Positions 1 through 7,698 of a DNA stretch of 32,594 nt are shown in pieces. A program made the position numbers and the translations under genes. The notes under the pieces were generated by a model, which was given only the letters and a program-made list of their open reading frames with translations, searched no databases and had not been told where the DNA came from. Each line of letters opens with the position of its first letter. Within the stretch, counting starts at the first letter, position 1. Location of the stretch: NCBI GenBank assembly GCA_005793345.1, contig SXSU01000077.1, positions 1 to 32,594 of the forward strand, read 5' to 3'. The DNA is from Bdellovibrionales bacterium. Lineage in GTDB: Bacteria > Bdellovibrionota > Bdellovibrionia > Bdellovibrionales > Bdellovibrionaceae.

Positions 1-1
1 C

Positions 2-292
2 TCTAAGTTTATAAGGGTTATTAGTGGTGTAATCGCTAGACATGTTTTACGAAGAGAGCGCGGAAAGGCTCAAAAAGATGGACAACAACATAAAAGAAAA
101 TTAAAAAAAATAAAATTTTGGTTAGCTCGCCCTTTCACTCGAATATTAACTTGGGGAAGAGATTATAATCATATTCATAAATATATGATAAAAAATCAAA
201 ACGATGCCAAACGAACAATGACGGCTTGGGGTTTCGATGTTGTAGATGTAAGTTTAATCTTGCAATTAAATACAAGATTAAACTCTGGATAA
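2..292 (+). CDS. C-terminal fragment of an unrecognised basic protein
   Basis: An open frame enters from the left edge and stops at TAA 290-292, giving at least 96 residues with no start inside the window. The visible part is rich in Lys and Arg, with clusters such as RRERGKAQKDG and KRKLKKIKFW, followed by an aromatic/His stretch (TWGRDYNHIHKYM). No family is recognised. The strong positive charge could mean nucleic-acid or membrane-surface binding, but that is only a guess from composition. It is on the same strand as the next gene but 316 bases away, so it probably belongs to a different transcription unit. The coding call rests on an uninterrupted frame with protein-like composition in very AT-rich DNA. 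Confidence 0.6.
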   Translation, partial: SKFIRVISGVIARHVLRRERGKAQKDGQQHKRKLKKIKFWLARPFTRILTWGRDYNHIHKYMIKNQNDAKRTMTAWGFDVVDVSLILQLNTRLNSG

Positions 293-608
293 TAGTTTTA
301 AACGGTTCTTTGTTACGATAAAATAAATGAAATGAACTTGAATTGAAAGATCAGCTGGCAGCTATCTTGTTTTTCATACGGAATTGCTGATAAAAATCAG
401 AAATTCGGTTAAACATTAGTCACCTGTCGTCGAGGTAACTATTCCATTCAATTTATTATCTCATTATGAAACATCTTAAATTCAAAATATTAAAAATATT
501 TTGGGTGTTTAGCTTTACATGATATTATTTTATTAAACCTGAAATAATTATTTTTTACTAATTTTAAAATTTCATTTTTTTGATTTATTAAAATTGTAGG
601 AGTTAAAT
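293..608. other. Intergenic region with AT-rich hairpin and promoter candidate
   Basis: No gene is seen in these 316 bases. They contain short inverted repeats, the clearest being a perfect 9-bp AT-rich stem (caaaatatt / aatattttg, 483-503, 3-base loop). An extended -10 promoter candidate lies just after it. TAGGAG at 597-602 is the ribosome binding site of the gene starting at 609, with 6-base spacing. No RNA gene was recognised. Confidence 0.6.
501..528 (+). promoter_or_regulatory. Putative sigma-70 promoter of the secreted protein gene at 609
   Basis: TTGGGT (501-506) and TATTAT (523-528) are separated by 16 bases, and TG at 520-521 gives an extended -10 (TGaTATTAT). The predicted transcript would have a leader of about 75 bases. 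The 9-bp inverted repeat at 483-503 overlaps the -35 and could be an operator. The -35 match is poor, so this is a moderate call in AT-rich DNA. Confidence 0.4.
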
Positions 609-2507
609 ATGAATCTAAAAAATAATGTTATTATTAACAAAGAAAAATATTATTCAAGCTTCTATAAAAACAAATTTCAAAAATTAAATATTAAAAATTT
701 AATTAAAATAGTAATTTCCATAGTCTATATTTTATCCACACAAAAATTAGTATTTGCAGGAGATGAAGATAAAACTTATGGCTTAGGTAAAGATGATGGT
801 AAATTTAAAGGGTTGGTCCTGGACCAAGATGAAAATGCAGTAAACAAACGTATTGAGGACAATGAAAATTTTTTTAATGATCGAAAAGATATTCTGAATA
901 GAAATAATGCTTTTGAAAAAGCTCTTAATGAAAAAAATCCTACTACATTTCAAAAAGACTCTCAAGAGTTAATGGGTACAAATAGGACCGATTTCCAAAA
1001 AGATATGGATAAATTAAATGGTGATGAACCTTTAAAACCTGGATGGGAGCAAAATAATGGCGACAAGTCTGGCACTAAAGTTGATGGATATCAACAAGCT
1101 AAAAGTGGTGATAAAATTCCTGATCCAATTCCACTAAAATCAAAAAATAATTCTGGCCCTAAATATCATGCAACGACAAATATAAAAACAAAAAGAGATG
1201 AATGTATTGGAAAAATAAAGCTCAATAATTTGAATTGTGATAAAGATAAAGAAATTACCTTGCCTTGTAGTATCTCAAATAGTGATATGGTTGAAACTGC
1301 AAGCGACGGTCAAAATTGTAGTATTAAAAATACTGTTTCTGTTACACTTAACCGAGATCAGTGTGATAATGACCATAAAAATGCCGTCACTTGTCTTGAG
1401 GAATATAATAAAATTGTCAATCAATCCATGAGTCAATGTAATGCTTACTCTTCTACACATGATACAAGCCCTTGTGATCAATTAAAGGCAATGTTAAGCA
1501 AAGAATCCAAAGGTTGGTTTGATGATATTAACCTGAAACACGTGGCTTTTGCAGCCTTAGCTGGTGGATTACTTGGAAGTCTTGCTACATTGATGAGTTC
1601 TTCAAGTGATTCTAAAGATAAATTATCTTCAAAAAAAACAAACACTCCAAGTTTACCTAATGGCACAAGTGGCTCCGATACTTCTGCAAATGATACGAAT
1701 AAAAATAATACCAATACCAACACCACAACCACTTCAAATACTTCAACCGATACCAATAAAGGTGATAAAAATGATAATGGTGATAAATCAAATTCGACAA
1801 CAGCAAATAATAATAATAATAATAATACACCTCTACAATTTTCTTGCTCAGGCGATGTTCGTCCCATCGAATGTGATAGTGCCTGTCTGAATAACGGTAC
1901 TCCAGATTATAAATGCCTTGGAGAAAAATATGGAGTCAGTGGTTTTACCGGAACTGATAGTAATTTTACAATGAGACTTGATAAAGATGGTAAACTTTTT
2001 GACCAAACAAGTAAAACATCTGCAAATGGTCCAAGTGGTGGTTCAGGAGGGTCATCTGGTGGTGGAAGTGGTAACGGTTTAAGTAGTTCTTCTGGATCAA
2101 CAAGTACGACTGATAACTCTAAGACCTCTGGTGAAGGATCAGGAAGTAAATCACTGGATCAAAGTGCTATCGGAGCTGCGTTTTCTGCAGGGCGATCCAC
2201 AGATTCTGAAAGTGGATCTGAACCTATGACATTTGATTTAATGGATTGGACTTCTGACAGTAGCAATAACTCAACAAATAGTGACACCATAGTTGGTAAT
2301 GACAAATTCAAATCAGGTGGGCGAAGTCTTGCATCAAACTCTGACCAAAAAAATGCACACAGAAATAGTATGATGTCAAAAGTTCAAAGGGGCCCCGTTG
2401 GTGATAGCAAAAGCGTTCTTTTTGAAACCATGAGTAGCCGTAGTGCAATCATCTGTAATAAAGGCCAAACTAAAGAAAGAACTGATACGTGTTATATTCC
2501 TAAATAA
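609..2507 (+). CDS. Large secreted low-complexity protein with Gly-rich membrane segment
   Basis: Not a recognised family. The 632-residue product has a long basic N-region (about 30 residues), a hydrophobic stretch near residues 31-47 and a signal-peptidase-like end (LVFA then GDEDK), so export with cleavage after residue 50 is likely. Residues 51-310 are charged and carry eight cysteines. A Gly/Ala-rich hydrophobic segment (about 311-330, AALAGGLLGSLATLM) could cross a membrane. It is followed by a Thr/Asn/Ser linker with seven consecutive Asn, four more Cys, a Gly/Ser linker (GGSGGSSGGGSGNG) and a tail with two Cys. The total of 14 Cys is even, which fits disulfides in an exported protein. 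The start is supported by TAGGAG six bases upstream. The layout resembles the protein at 30719-32494. Surface or envelope role is inference. Confidence 0.85.
   Translation: MNLKNNVIINKEKYYSSFYKNKFQKLNIKNLIKIVISIVYILSTQKLVFAGDEDKTYGLGKDDGKFKGLVLDQDENAVNKRIEDNENFFNDRKDILNRNNAFEKALNEKNPTTFQKDSQELMGTNRTDFQKDMDKLNGDEPLKPGWEQNNGDKSGTKVDGYQQAKSGDKIPDPIPLKSKNNSGPKYHATTNIKTKRDECIGKIKLNNLNCDKDKEITLPCSISNSDMVETASDGQNCSIKNTVSVTLNRDQCDNDHKNAVTCLEEYNKIVNQSMSQCNAYSSTHDTSPCDQLKAMLSKESKGWFDDINLKHVAFAALAGGLLGSLATLMSSSSDSKDKLSSKKTNTPSLPNGTSGSDTSANDTNKNNTNTNTTTTSNTSTDTNKGDKNDNGDKSNSTTANNNNNNNTPLQFSCSGDVRPIECDSACLNNGTPDYKCLGEKYGVSGFTGTDSNFTMRLDKDGKLFDQTSKTSANGPSGGSGGSSGGGSGNGLSSSSGSTSTTDNSKTSGEGSGSKSLDQSAIGAAFSAGRSTDSESGSEPMTFDLMDWTSDSSNNSTNSDTIVGNDKFKSGGRSLASNSDQKNAHRNSMMSKVQRGPVGDSKSVLFETMSSRSAIICNKGQTKERTDTCYIPK
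1806..1826 (+). repeat. (AAT)7 trinucleotide microsatellite inside a coding region
   Basis: Seven uninterrupted AAT units encode seven consecutive Asn in the linker of the secreted protein at 609-2507. Changes of whole units would keep the frame, so only linker length would vary. Confidence 0.9.
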
Positions 2508-2529
2508 TGGAAACAACAAAGTTAAAACT

Positions 2530-3015
2530 ATGAGTACAAAATTAAGTTTAATTACAGTTTCTTCCAGTAAAGATAAATGGTTTGATGAAGCCTATGAGGT
2601 TTATCAATCTAAAATTAAGAAAATGATATCATTTGATGGTATAAATTTAAAATCATCCAAAATGGAGCGAGATGATTCTAAATTAAAAATAAAAAAAGAA
2701 AGTGAACTTATCTTAAATCATATTGATAAAAGTGATTTGGTTATTTTATTTGATGAACGTGGAAAAAATTTAAATTCAATTGAATGGGCTCATCTTCTTG
2801 ATCATGAAATCCAATACTCACAAAAAAATATAATATTTATCATTGGCGGAGCCTTTGGTGTAGATGACTCTATTAAAAAAAGAGCTAATAAGACTTTAAC
2901 CCTATCTCCTTTTGTTATGAATCACAAAGTCGCTTGCATTGTCGCAATGGAACAAATTTACCGCGCCCTTACTATTATTAAAAAAATCCCCTACCATAAT
3001 GATAATACAAACTAA
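2530..3015 (+). CDS. rlmH: 23S rRNA (pseudouridine1915-N3)-methyltransferase RlmH
   Basis: RlmH is a small SPOUT-fold methyltransferase that uses S-adenosylmethionine to methylate pseudouridine 1915 in helix 69 of 23S rRNA on assembled ribosomes. The chain shows the family landmarks in order: LFDERGK near residue 73, the SAM-loop FIIGGAFG near 103-110, and the C-terminal knot region with HKVACIVAMEQIYRA and the near-terminal PYH. From ATG 2530 it is 161 residues, close to the usual 155. The frame stays open upstream to 2443, but that would overlap the preceding gene and add residues unlike the family, so 2530 is preferred. No strong ribosome binding site is visible. It starts 22 bases after the stop of the secreted protein gene and may be co-transcribed with it. 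Its stop codon lies inside an inverted repeat. Confidence 0.93.
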   Translation: MSTKLSLITVSSSKDKWFDEAYEVYQSKIKKMISFDGINLKSSKMERDDSKLKIKKESELILNHIDKSDLVILFDERGKNLNSIEWAHLLDHEIQYSQKNIIFIIGGAFGVDDSIKKRANKTLTLSPFVMNHKVACIVAMEQIYRALTIIKKIPYHNDNTN

Positions 3016-3029
3016 AGTTTGTAATTTTA
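3006..3029 (+). terminator. Hairpin overlapping the rlmH stop, possible weak terminator
   Basis: TACAAACT (3006-3013) and AGTTTGTA (3016-3023) form a perfect 8-bp inverted repeat around the TAA stop of rlmH, followed by an imperfect U-rich stretch (attttat). The stem is AT-rich and the loop only 2 bases, so termination efficiency is doubtful. Confidence 0.35.
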
Positions 3030-3042
3030 TAAAATATAAATA

Positions 3043-3082
3043 TATTATGAAAATACAAACTTTAGTTTGTGTTTTCATAATA
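3043..3082. repeat. 19-bp inverted repeat with 2-base centre
   Basis: The left arm 3043-3061 and right arm 3064-3082 pair over 19 positions with one T/G wobble. The inner part repeats the ACAAACT/AGTTTGT core of the hairpin at 3006-3023. On the minus strand the sequence beyond the stem is U-rich, so it could terminate transcripts running leftward from the convergent operon. Confidence 0.8.
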
Positions 3083-3083
3083 C

Positions 3084-3104
3084 GGGGTGATTGAAAATCA
3101 CCCC
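3084..3104. repeat. GC-richer hairpin GGGGTGAT / ATCACCCC
   Basis: A perfect 8-bp stem with a 5-base loop (tgaaa) starts one base after the preceding inverted repeat. There is no T run on either side, so it is not a standard intrinsic terminator. Confidence 0.75.
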
Positions 3105-3117
3105 CAACAAACAGGAA

Positions 3118-3183
3118 AATAACTGCTTGTGATTATGTCTGATACAATTGCGGAGCAATCAGACTTAATCATGAGCAGTTATT
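3118..3183. repeat. Long imperfect inverted repeat just upstream of the thioredoxin gene
   Basis: Arms 3118-3143 and 3158-3183 (26 bases each) are nearly reverse-complementary, with aataactgct/agcagttatt and gtctgat/atcagac fully paired and about three mismatches or wobbles between. The centre contains a smaller stem attgc/gcaat. The structure ends 30 bases before the start at 3214. It could be a folded mRNA leader or a remnant of a short palindromic element. Confidence 0.75.
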
Positions 3184-3213
3184 ATGGCTACAGTTACTCA
3201 AGGATAAGTTTGG

Positions 3214-3867
3214 ATGAAAAAATATTTTATTTATGCAGCACTCTTTTTAATTGTTGGATTACTTTCAGTTTGGGCAGTAGTTGAATACCTTCCTCAATAT
3301 TTTGGAACTCAAAAAAATCAACATGCTTTTATTGATGAGCTGGAAAAGCAAGGACTCATTGAATTTAATATTGCAGACTTTAATGCTTTTACACTTGACC
3401 GCTCTCCATTTCATTTTAAAAAAAATATGAATGCTAATGATTGGAGTTCTGGAACAGATACAAGTTCAACAACAGAAAAAAAATCTCCAACTCAAAATCA
3501 AGCTCAAGAAGAACCTCAAATAGTTATAGTAAGCTTTTGGGCCTCATGGTGTTCTCCCTGTGTTGAAGAATTTCCCTCTATGGTTGAGTTGGTAAAGCAA
3601 TTTAATGGGAAAATAAAAATTTTAGCAATCTCTGAAGATTATACTGAAGAGGATATCCAAATTTTCTTAAAAGGATTTCATGATTTTAACCCAACTCATA
3701 TTAAAATTGTTTGGGATAAAGATCAAAAGCTTCTGCAACTTTACAAAGTCTTTAAAATGCCCGAAGCTTTTATCTTTAACAAAGATGGTAAACTTATCAA
3801 AAAAGTATCTGGTTCCATAAAATGGGCTGATCCTGATGCCTTATCATTTTTTAAACAATTGATTTAA
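3214..3867 (+). CDS. Membrane-anchored TlpA/ResA-like thioredoxin
   Basis: An N-terminal hydrophobic segment (residues 5-24) anchors the 217-residue chain in the inner membrane with the thioredoxin domain outside. The active site WCSPC (Cys113, Cys116) sits in the usual VSFWASWC context after a beta-strand, and the cis-proline loop appears as KMPEAFIF. This fits the TlpA/ResA group, which reduces disulfides in periplasmic proteins such as apocytochromes or cell-wall enzymes; the partner here is unknown because no cytochrome-biogenesis genes are nearby. Residues 71-100 are an unusual Ser/Thr/Gln-rich linker (SSGTDTSSTTEKK) before the fold. AAGGA at 3200-3204 is the likely ribosome binding site. 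The 3' end overlaps the convergent MFS-acyltransferase gene by 24 bases. Confidence 0.9.
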   Translation: MKKYFIYAALFLIVGLLSVWAVVEYLPQYFGTQKNQHAFIDELEKQGLIEFNIADFNAFTLDRSPFHFKKNMNANDWSSGTDTSSTTEKKSPTQNQAQEEPQIVIVSFWASWCSPCVEEFPSMVELVKQFNGKIKILAISEDYTEEDIQIFLKGFHDFNPTHIKIVWDKDQKLLQLYKVFKMPEAFIFNKDGKLIKKVSGSIKWADPDALSFFKQLI

Positions 3868-5736
3868 AACTTCTTCTAAATAACTCACTCTTGCATTTTG
3901 CGGCTCTATTGGCTCCCCCACTCTCATTTCAATGGGAGTCAGAATGCCACGGGGACCTTTGAAAAAATGCCTATTTGGATGACGACTAAACATTGATCCC
4001 CATAAATTTATTAAAACCATAGGTACAACTTGCACAGGATTTTGTTCTAAAATTTGTTTTATACCAGGCTTTAAGTGACCTATGTTTCCATCGCGAGTTA
4101 AAAAACCTTCAGGAAATAAACACACCAATTCATTATTTTTAAGCGCATGATCAATTTGTTCAAATGCTGTTTTTAAAATAAGTGGATCTTCTTTTGCTCC
4201 TGCAATAAAAATAACTCCACCGTGTTTTTTTAAAAAATTAAAAACCCATTTTGACTTTGCGTACTTGTAATACATCACATATCGAATAGGTCGCCTGATT
4301 TCTGCAGAAATTATTAACCAATCAATAAAGGTAACATGATTTGAAATTAAAACGGCAGGGCCCTCTTTAGGAATATGATTTATTCCATGAACTTTTATTT
4401 TATACATGAATTTCGAAACTATCCAGGCCCAAAATCGCAAAGTAAAATGTGGTAAATTTAAATAAGTTCTAAACGATATAAATAAATTCATTAAAGCAAA
4501 AATTAAAAATAAAGAAATAGTTCCTGCTCCCATCATATTTAAACCCATAATGATCACTGCAGAACCAACCATATAAACTGCATTTAAAATATTATTATAT
4601 GCAACAACTCGAGAACGATGACTTGCCTCTGTGTGATGCTGCATAATTGTGTATAAGGGAACTGTATATATTCCTCCACTCACAGAAATAAAAAATAAAT
4701 CAAAAATAATTCGTATTGAATAAGGTTCACTTAAAAATTGAGTAAGACTTTTTAACACTTGGGGATCTGTTGACTGAACTCTTGTATAAAGCTCAATTGG
4801 AGTTGCACTACACAAATCAATTAAAAATAATGTGAGTCCTAAACACCCAACAGGAACAATGCCTAGCTCAAGTTGCCCCTTAGATATTTTTGCACATAAT
4901 ATAGAGCCAACAGCAATTCCAATTGTAAAAAGTCCTAAGAATAATGTAACAACATGCTCATCACACAATAAAATATTTTTAGCATAAATGGGCAATAAAG
5001 ATAATAAAGCTGCCCCGTAAAACCAAAACCAAGAAATTCCCTTAACTGATTCATAAACTAAAATATTTTTCTTAATAAAATTCGAACTTCTAAATATTTC
5101 TGGAAAAGGATTCCATTGTAATTTTAATTGCGTTTGTGGTGGATTAATTCTTGGCACTTTATAACCAAAGAAAATTCCAATCAATGAGCATAAAATTAAC
5201 CCACCACTAATCCATAACTCGCCATGATCAAAAGAAACTAAAAGACCTCCAAGAATAGTCCCAATTAAGATGGCAAGAAATGTTCCCACTTCAATGAGAG
5301 CATTGGCGGTTAATAAATGGGAGTCTGCCACTAATTCAGGAATCATACTGTATTTTACAGGTCCAAATAAGGTTGAGTGAATACCCATTAAAAAAAGACA
5401 AATAAATAATAATTCAAAATGTGAAAATAAAAAACCCATCGCACATATGACCATGATAACGAGTTCCATTTCTTTGACTCGTCTTACTATGGTTGACTTA
5501 GCAAACAGATCAGAGAGTTGTCCTGAAATTGGAGATAAGAAAAAAAATGGTAAAATAAAGATAGCACCAGCCGCAGCAACTAATGATTGTGTTGATAAAA
5601 TCCCTAAACTTATCCCTCGATAAGTCACTAGAACTATCAATGCATTCTTTAATAAATTATCATTTAGAGCTCCTAAAAACTGGGTCCAAAATAATGACGA
5701 AAATTTTTTATTTTGCGAAATAAGATTCATTGACAT
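3844..5736 (-). CDS. MFS transporter fused to PlsC-type acyltransferase (LplT-Aas-like)
   Basis: The 630-residue chain starts with about 400 residues of a 12-helix major facilitator domain (QFLGALNDNLLKNA near the N-terminus is typical of LplT-like lysophospholipid flippases). It continues with a glycerophospholipid acyltransferase domain: the catalytic NHVTFIDW (HX4D, around residue 466) and the FPEG motif (around 542). In Enterobacteria LplT moves lysophospholipids across the inner membrane and Aas reacylates them, so this fusion probably repairs lysophospholipids. The acyl-ACP synthetase domain found in many Aas proteins is absent, so acyl-ACP or acyl-CoA must come from elsewhere. It is the last gene of the sppA operon, starting 2 bases after the stop of the preceding gene. 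Its 3' end overlaps the thioredoxin gene on the other strand. Confidence 0.9.
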   Translation of the reverse strand: MSMNLISQNKKFSSLFWTQFLGALNDNLLKNALIVLVTYRGISLGILSTQSLVAAAGAIFILPFFFLSPISGQLSDLFAKSTIVRRVKEMELVIMVICAMGFLFSHFELLFICLFLMGIHSTLFGPVKYSMIPELVADSHLLTANALIEVGTFLAILIGTILGGLLVSFDHGELWISGGLILCSLIGIFFGYKVPRINPPQTQLKLQWNPFPEIFRSSNFIKKNILVYESVKGISWFWFYGAALLSLLPIYAKNILLCDEHVVTLFLGLFTIGIAVGSILCAKISKGQLELGIVPVGCLGLTLFLIDLCSATPIELYTRVQSTDPQVLKSLTQFLSEPYSIRIIFDLFFISVSGGIYTVPLYTIMQHHTEASHRSRVVAYNNILNAVYMVGSAVIIMGLNMMGAGTISLFLIFALMNLFISFRTYLNLPHFTLRFWAWIVSKFMYKIKVHGINHIPKEGPAVLISNHVTFIDWLIISAEIRRPIRYVMYYKYAKSKWVFNFLKKHGGVIFIAGAKEDPLILKTAFEQIDHALKNNELVCLFPEGFLTRDGNIGHLKPGIKQILEQNPVQVVPMVLINLWGSMFSRHPNRHFFKGPRGILTPIEMRVGEPIEPQNARVSYLEEVLNQLFKK

Positions 5737-5738
5737 TT

Positions 5739-6923
5739 TTAAAGCTTAGCTCCACATTCGCCGCAAAATTTTTGTTGAGCACTTACTATTGCCTGACATT
5801 TTGGACATTTCACTGTTGCGCCTCCAACATTCGCTATTTGCTGCTGTTGTTGAGGAATGGGATTTTCAAGATCTTTTGGATTCACGCTACCAGTATCATT
5901 CCATTTATGAATCTCTCTTAAAAATCGAGAAGAATTATAAAACCTTTGAAACTCTTCAAGATTGAATGAAAAATAAAATACATTGTCAACTTGTGATCTT
6001 TTACTAAACAATCCCCGTTGATCAAATAATGTCCAGTGAGTTGATGTAATAGAAATATTTAATTTTGCTTTTATTGTTTCAAGTAATATATTTAAAGGAA
6101 CTCGTATAACACCTTTTCGATCGACCTCTTCTTTTTGACTAAAATCTAAAATTCCCCTTACTATTTGATGAATATTTTCATCAACTTTTAGCATCTCACC
6201 TTTGCCACTTCGAAAATAATAATATTGATAAAACTCAAAAAACTGTTCAATTTTATAAAAATCATTGAAAATTAATTGAGTTAATTGGGGACCAAGCTCC
6301 GGTTCATCTTCATTGGACTCATAAATAAATTCAGCAAATCCTAACTTACATAAAATATTGCATGCATTTTCTACTTTATCTAATGGTAAACTAAATATTC
6401 TAAAACAATATTGCTTAAGTTGAGACCAGGAACATTTAACTTTCAAAGTAGTAGGAGAGGCACCCTCTTGTGGAATTTTAGTACCAATGTGAAGAATAAA
6501 ATAAAATATTCCACCAAATAATCTTGGAATAAGCTCCTCCGGACAAGGTGACGTATCTGAAGCTATTTTAAAATTTTTTACAGCTGTAAATAAAATTTTA
6601 CTTTGTTCAATAAGAGATTTAAATAAGGCTTTCTCTAATTGAGGGGTGTTCTCAATTAAAGTTTTCATTCCTTCAATAGGTATAATTAGGGCAGTTACAT
6701 CAGACATTGCCATCGCTGAATATAAAAATTTAGAGGTGGTCGTAATACCAGTTTCTCCAAAAACACATGTTCCAGAATATTGATGCAACTCAATTGCAGT
6801 TTTATTTCGTGATAAAAATGTTTTTACTTTTCCTGAATTAATAAAAAGTAGATGCTCAATACTTTCACCTTCATTAAATAAAACTTCACCTTTTTTAAAA
6901 TTTTTTACAGAACTAGCAGTCAT
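5739..6923 (-). CDS. Cyclic-nucleotide-binding-domain protein with C-terminal zinc ribbon
   Basis: Residues 1-115 read as a CRP/FNR-type cyclic-nucleotide-binding (cupin) domain (FKKGEVLFNEGE, LLFINSGKVK, GTCVFGETGI). A second, low-similarity region contains a stretch near 175-200 that could be a winged helix, and a third region near 255-345 looks related in rhythm. The end is a zinc ribbon with CPKC (373/376) and CGEC (387/390), preceded by a poly-Gln linker. CRP-like proteins are usually about 220 residues, so at 394 this is long, and the ribbon is unusual for the family. DNA binding is not established; it could instead act as a cNMP-responsive adaptor. It lies between the rhomboid gene (18 bases) and the MFS-acyltransferase gene (2 bases), so it is very likely co-transcribed with both. 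Confidence 0.8.
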   Translation of the reverse strand: MTASSVKNFKKGEVLFNEGESIEHLLFINSGKVKTFLSRNKTAIELHQYSGTCVFGETGITTTSKFLYSAMAMSDVTALIIPIEGMKTLIENTPQLEKALFKSLIEQSKILFTAVKNFKIASDTSPCPEELIPRLFGGIFYFILHIGTKIPQEGASPTTLKVKCSWSQLKQYCFRIFSLPLDKVENACNILCKLGFAEFIYESNEDEPELGPQLTQLIFNDFYKIEQFFEFYQYYYFRSGKGEMLKVDENIHQIVRGILDFSQKEEVDRKGVIRVPLNILLETIKAKLNISITSTHWTLFDQRGLFSKRSQVDNVFYFSFNLEEFQRFYNSSRFLREIHKWNDTGSVNPKDLENPIPQQQQQIANVGGATVKCPKCQAIVSAQQKFCGECGAKL

Positions 6924-6941
6924 TACTCTTCTTCCAATTTG

Positions 6942-7697
6942 TTAATTCCAATATTTTGGCCCCGCATTTTTTTGCTCTAAATCTTTTTTTTCATTGTCTA
7001 CAATAAGCCTTAATTTTCCTTTAGGTTGTTTTTTTATTTGCTGAGATTTTTTTCTCCAATCAATAAATTTTAAAAATAAAAAACCAGAAAGTAATCCAAA
7101 TATATGGGCCAGATACGCAACTTCTCCACCTACAAATCCAGATCCCATAAGTGAAACGATTTGGATACCTCCAAGGAGCATCACAAAATACTTTGCTGGC
7201 ATCGGAAAAACCATCATAAAGGCCACAACCCGATCGCCCATTATTTTTCCATAGGCAAGTAAAAGACCAAAAATTGCACCGGAGGCTCCAATAACTGGAG
7301 TCAACATTCCCTGTGGTGAACCCGTAATTATTGCATAGAGTCCCATGGTTAAACAATAAAAACCAGCGGCACCAACTCCTGTTACAAGATAATAAGTTAA
7401 GAAAAATTTCCCTCCCCAAAGGGTTTCAAGTTCTGCTCCCAACCACCATAGCATTAACATATTAAATACAATATGACTCCAATCAAATGAATGCAAAAAC
7501 ATATAAGTAAAGGGCTGCCAAATAAAAAAATCAAAAAGGACTTTCCCAGGATAGAGTGCAAAAATTGAAGTTAAATTTATATTAAAAATATTTTCTAAAA
7601 TCAATTGACCGATTAACCAAATTCCAACAGATAAAATTACAAGTCGTTTCACCATCGGTGTAAAAGGCATTACAACTGGCATATGTCCATTTGCCAT
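6942..7697 (-). CDS. Rhomboid family intramembrane serine protease
   Basis: Rhomboids cleave transmembrane substrates within the bilayer using a Ser-His dyad. All landmarks are visible in this 251-residue chain: HIVFN (His75, Asn79) in the second core helix, GASGAIFG with catalytic Ser139, and AHIFG with catalytic His198, within six hydrophobic helices. The cytosolic C-terminal tail is basic and Lys-rich. The start ATG (MANGHMP) is supported by AAGGAGAATT just upstream, which overlaps the end of the HIT gene. The gene begins 1 base after the HIT stop. Placement beside SppA suggests joint handling of membrane peptides or proteins, but no substrate can be named. Confidence 0.93.
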   Translation of the reverse strand: MANGHMPVVMPFTPMVKRLVILSVGIWLIGQLILENIFNINLTSIFALYPGKVLFDFFIWQPFTYMFLHSFDWSHIVFNMLMLWWLGAELETLWGGKFFLTYYLVTGVGAAGFYCLTMGLYAIITGSPQGMLTPVIGASGAIFGLLLAYGKIMGDRVVAFMMVFPMPAKYFVMLLGGIQIVSLMGSGFVGGEVAYLAHIFGLLSGFLFLKFIDWRKKSQQIKKQPKGKLRLIVDNEKKDLEQKNAGPKYWN

Positions 7698-7698
7698 T

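Noticed and set aside
1478..1867. 129-residue open frame on the minus strand rich in Val/Leu
   Set aside because: It is the mirror of the Thr/Asn/Ser low-complexity part of the secreted protein; composition (runs of Leu and Val) and lack of a ribosome binding site mark it as a shadow.
2443..2529. N-terminal extension of rlmH
   Set aside because: It would overlap the preceding gene and adds 29 residues not found in RlmH; ATG 2530 gives the family length.
7060..7419. 119-residue minus-strand frame inside the rhomboid gene
   Set aside because: It overlaps a clear rhomboid coding sequence in another frame and has Trp/Cys/Arg-rich non-protein-like composition.
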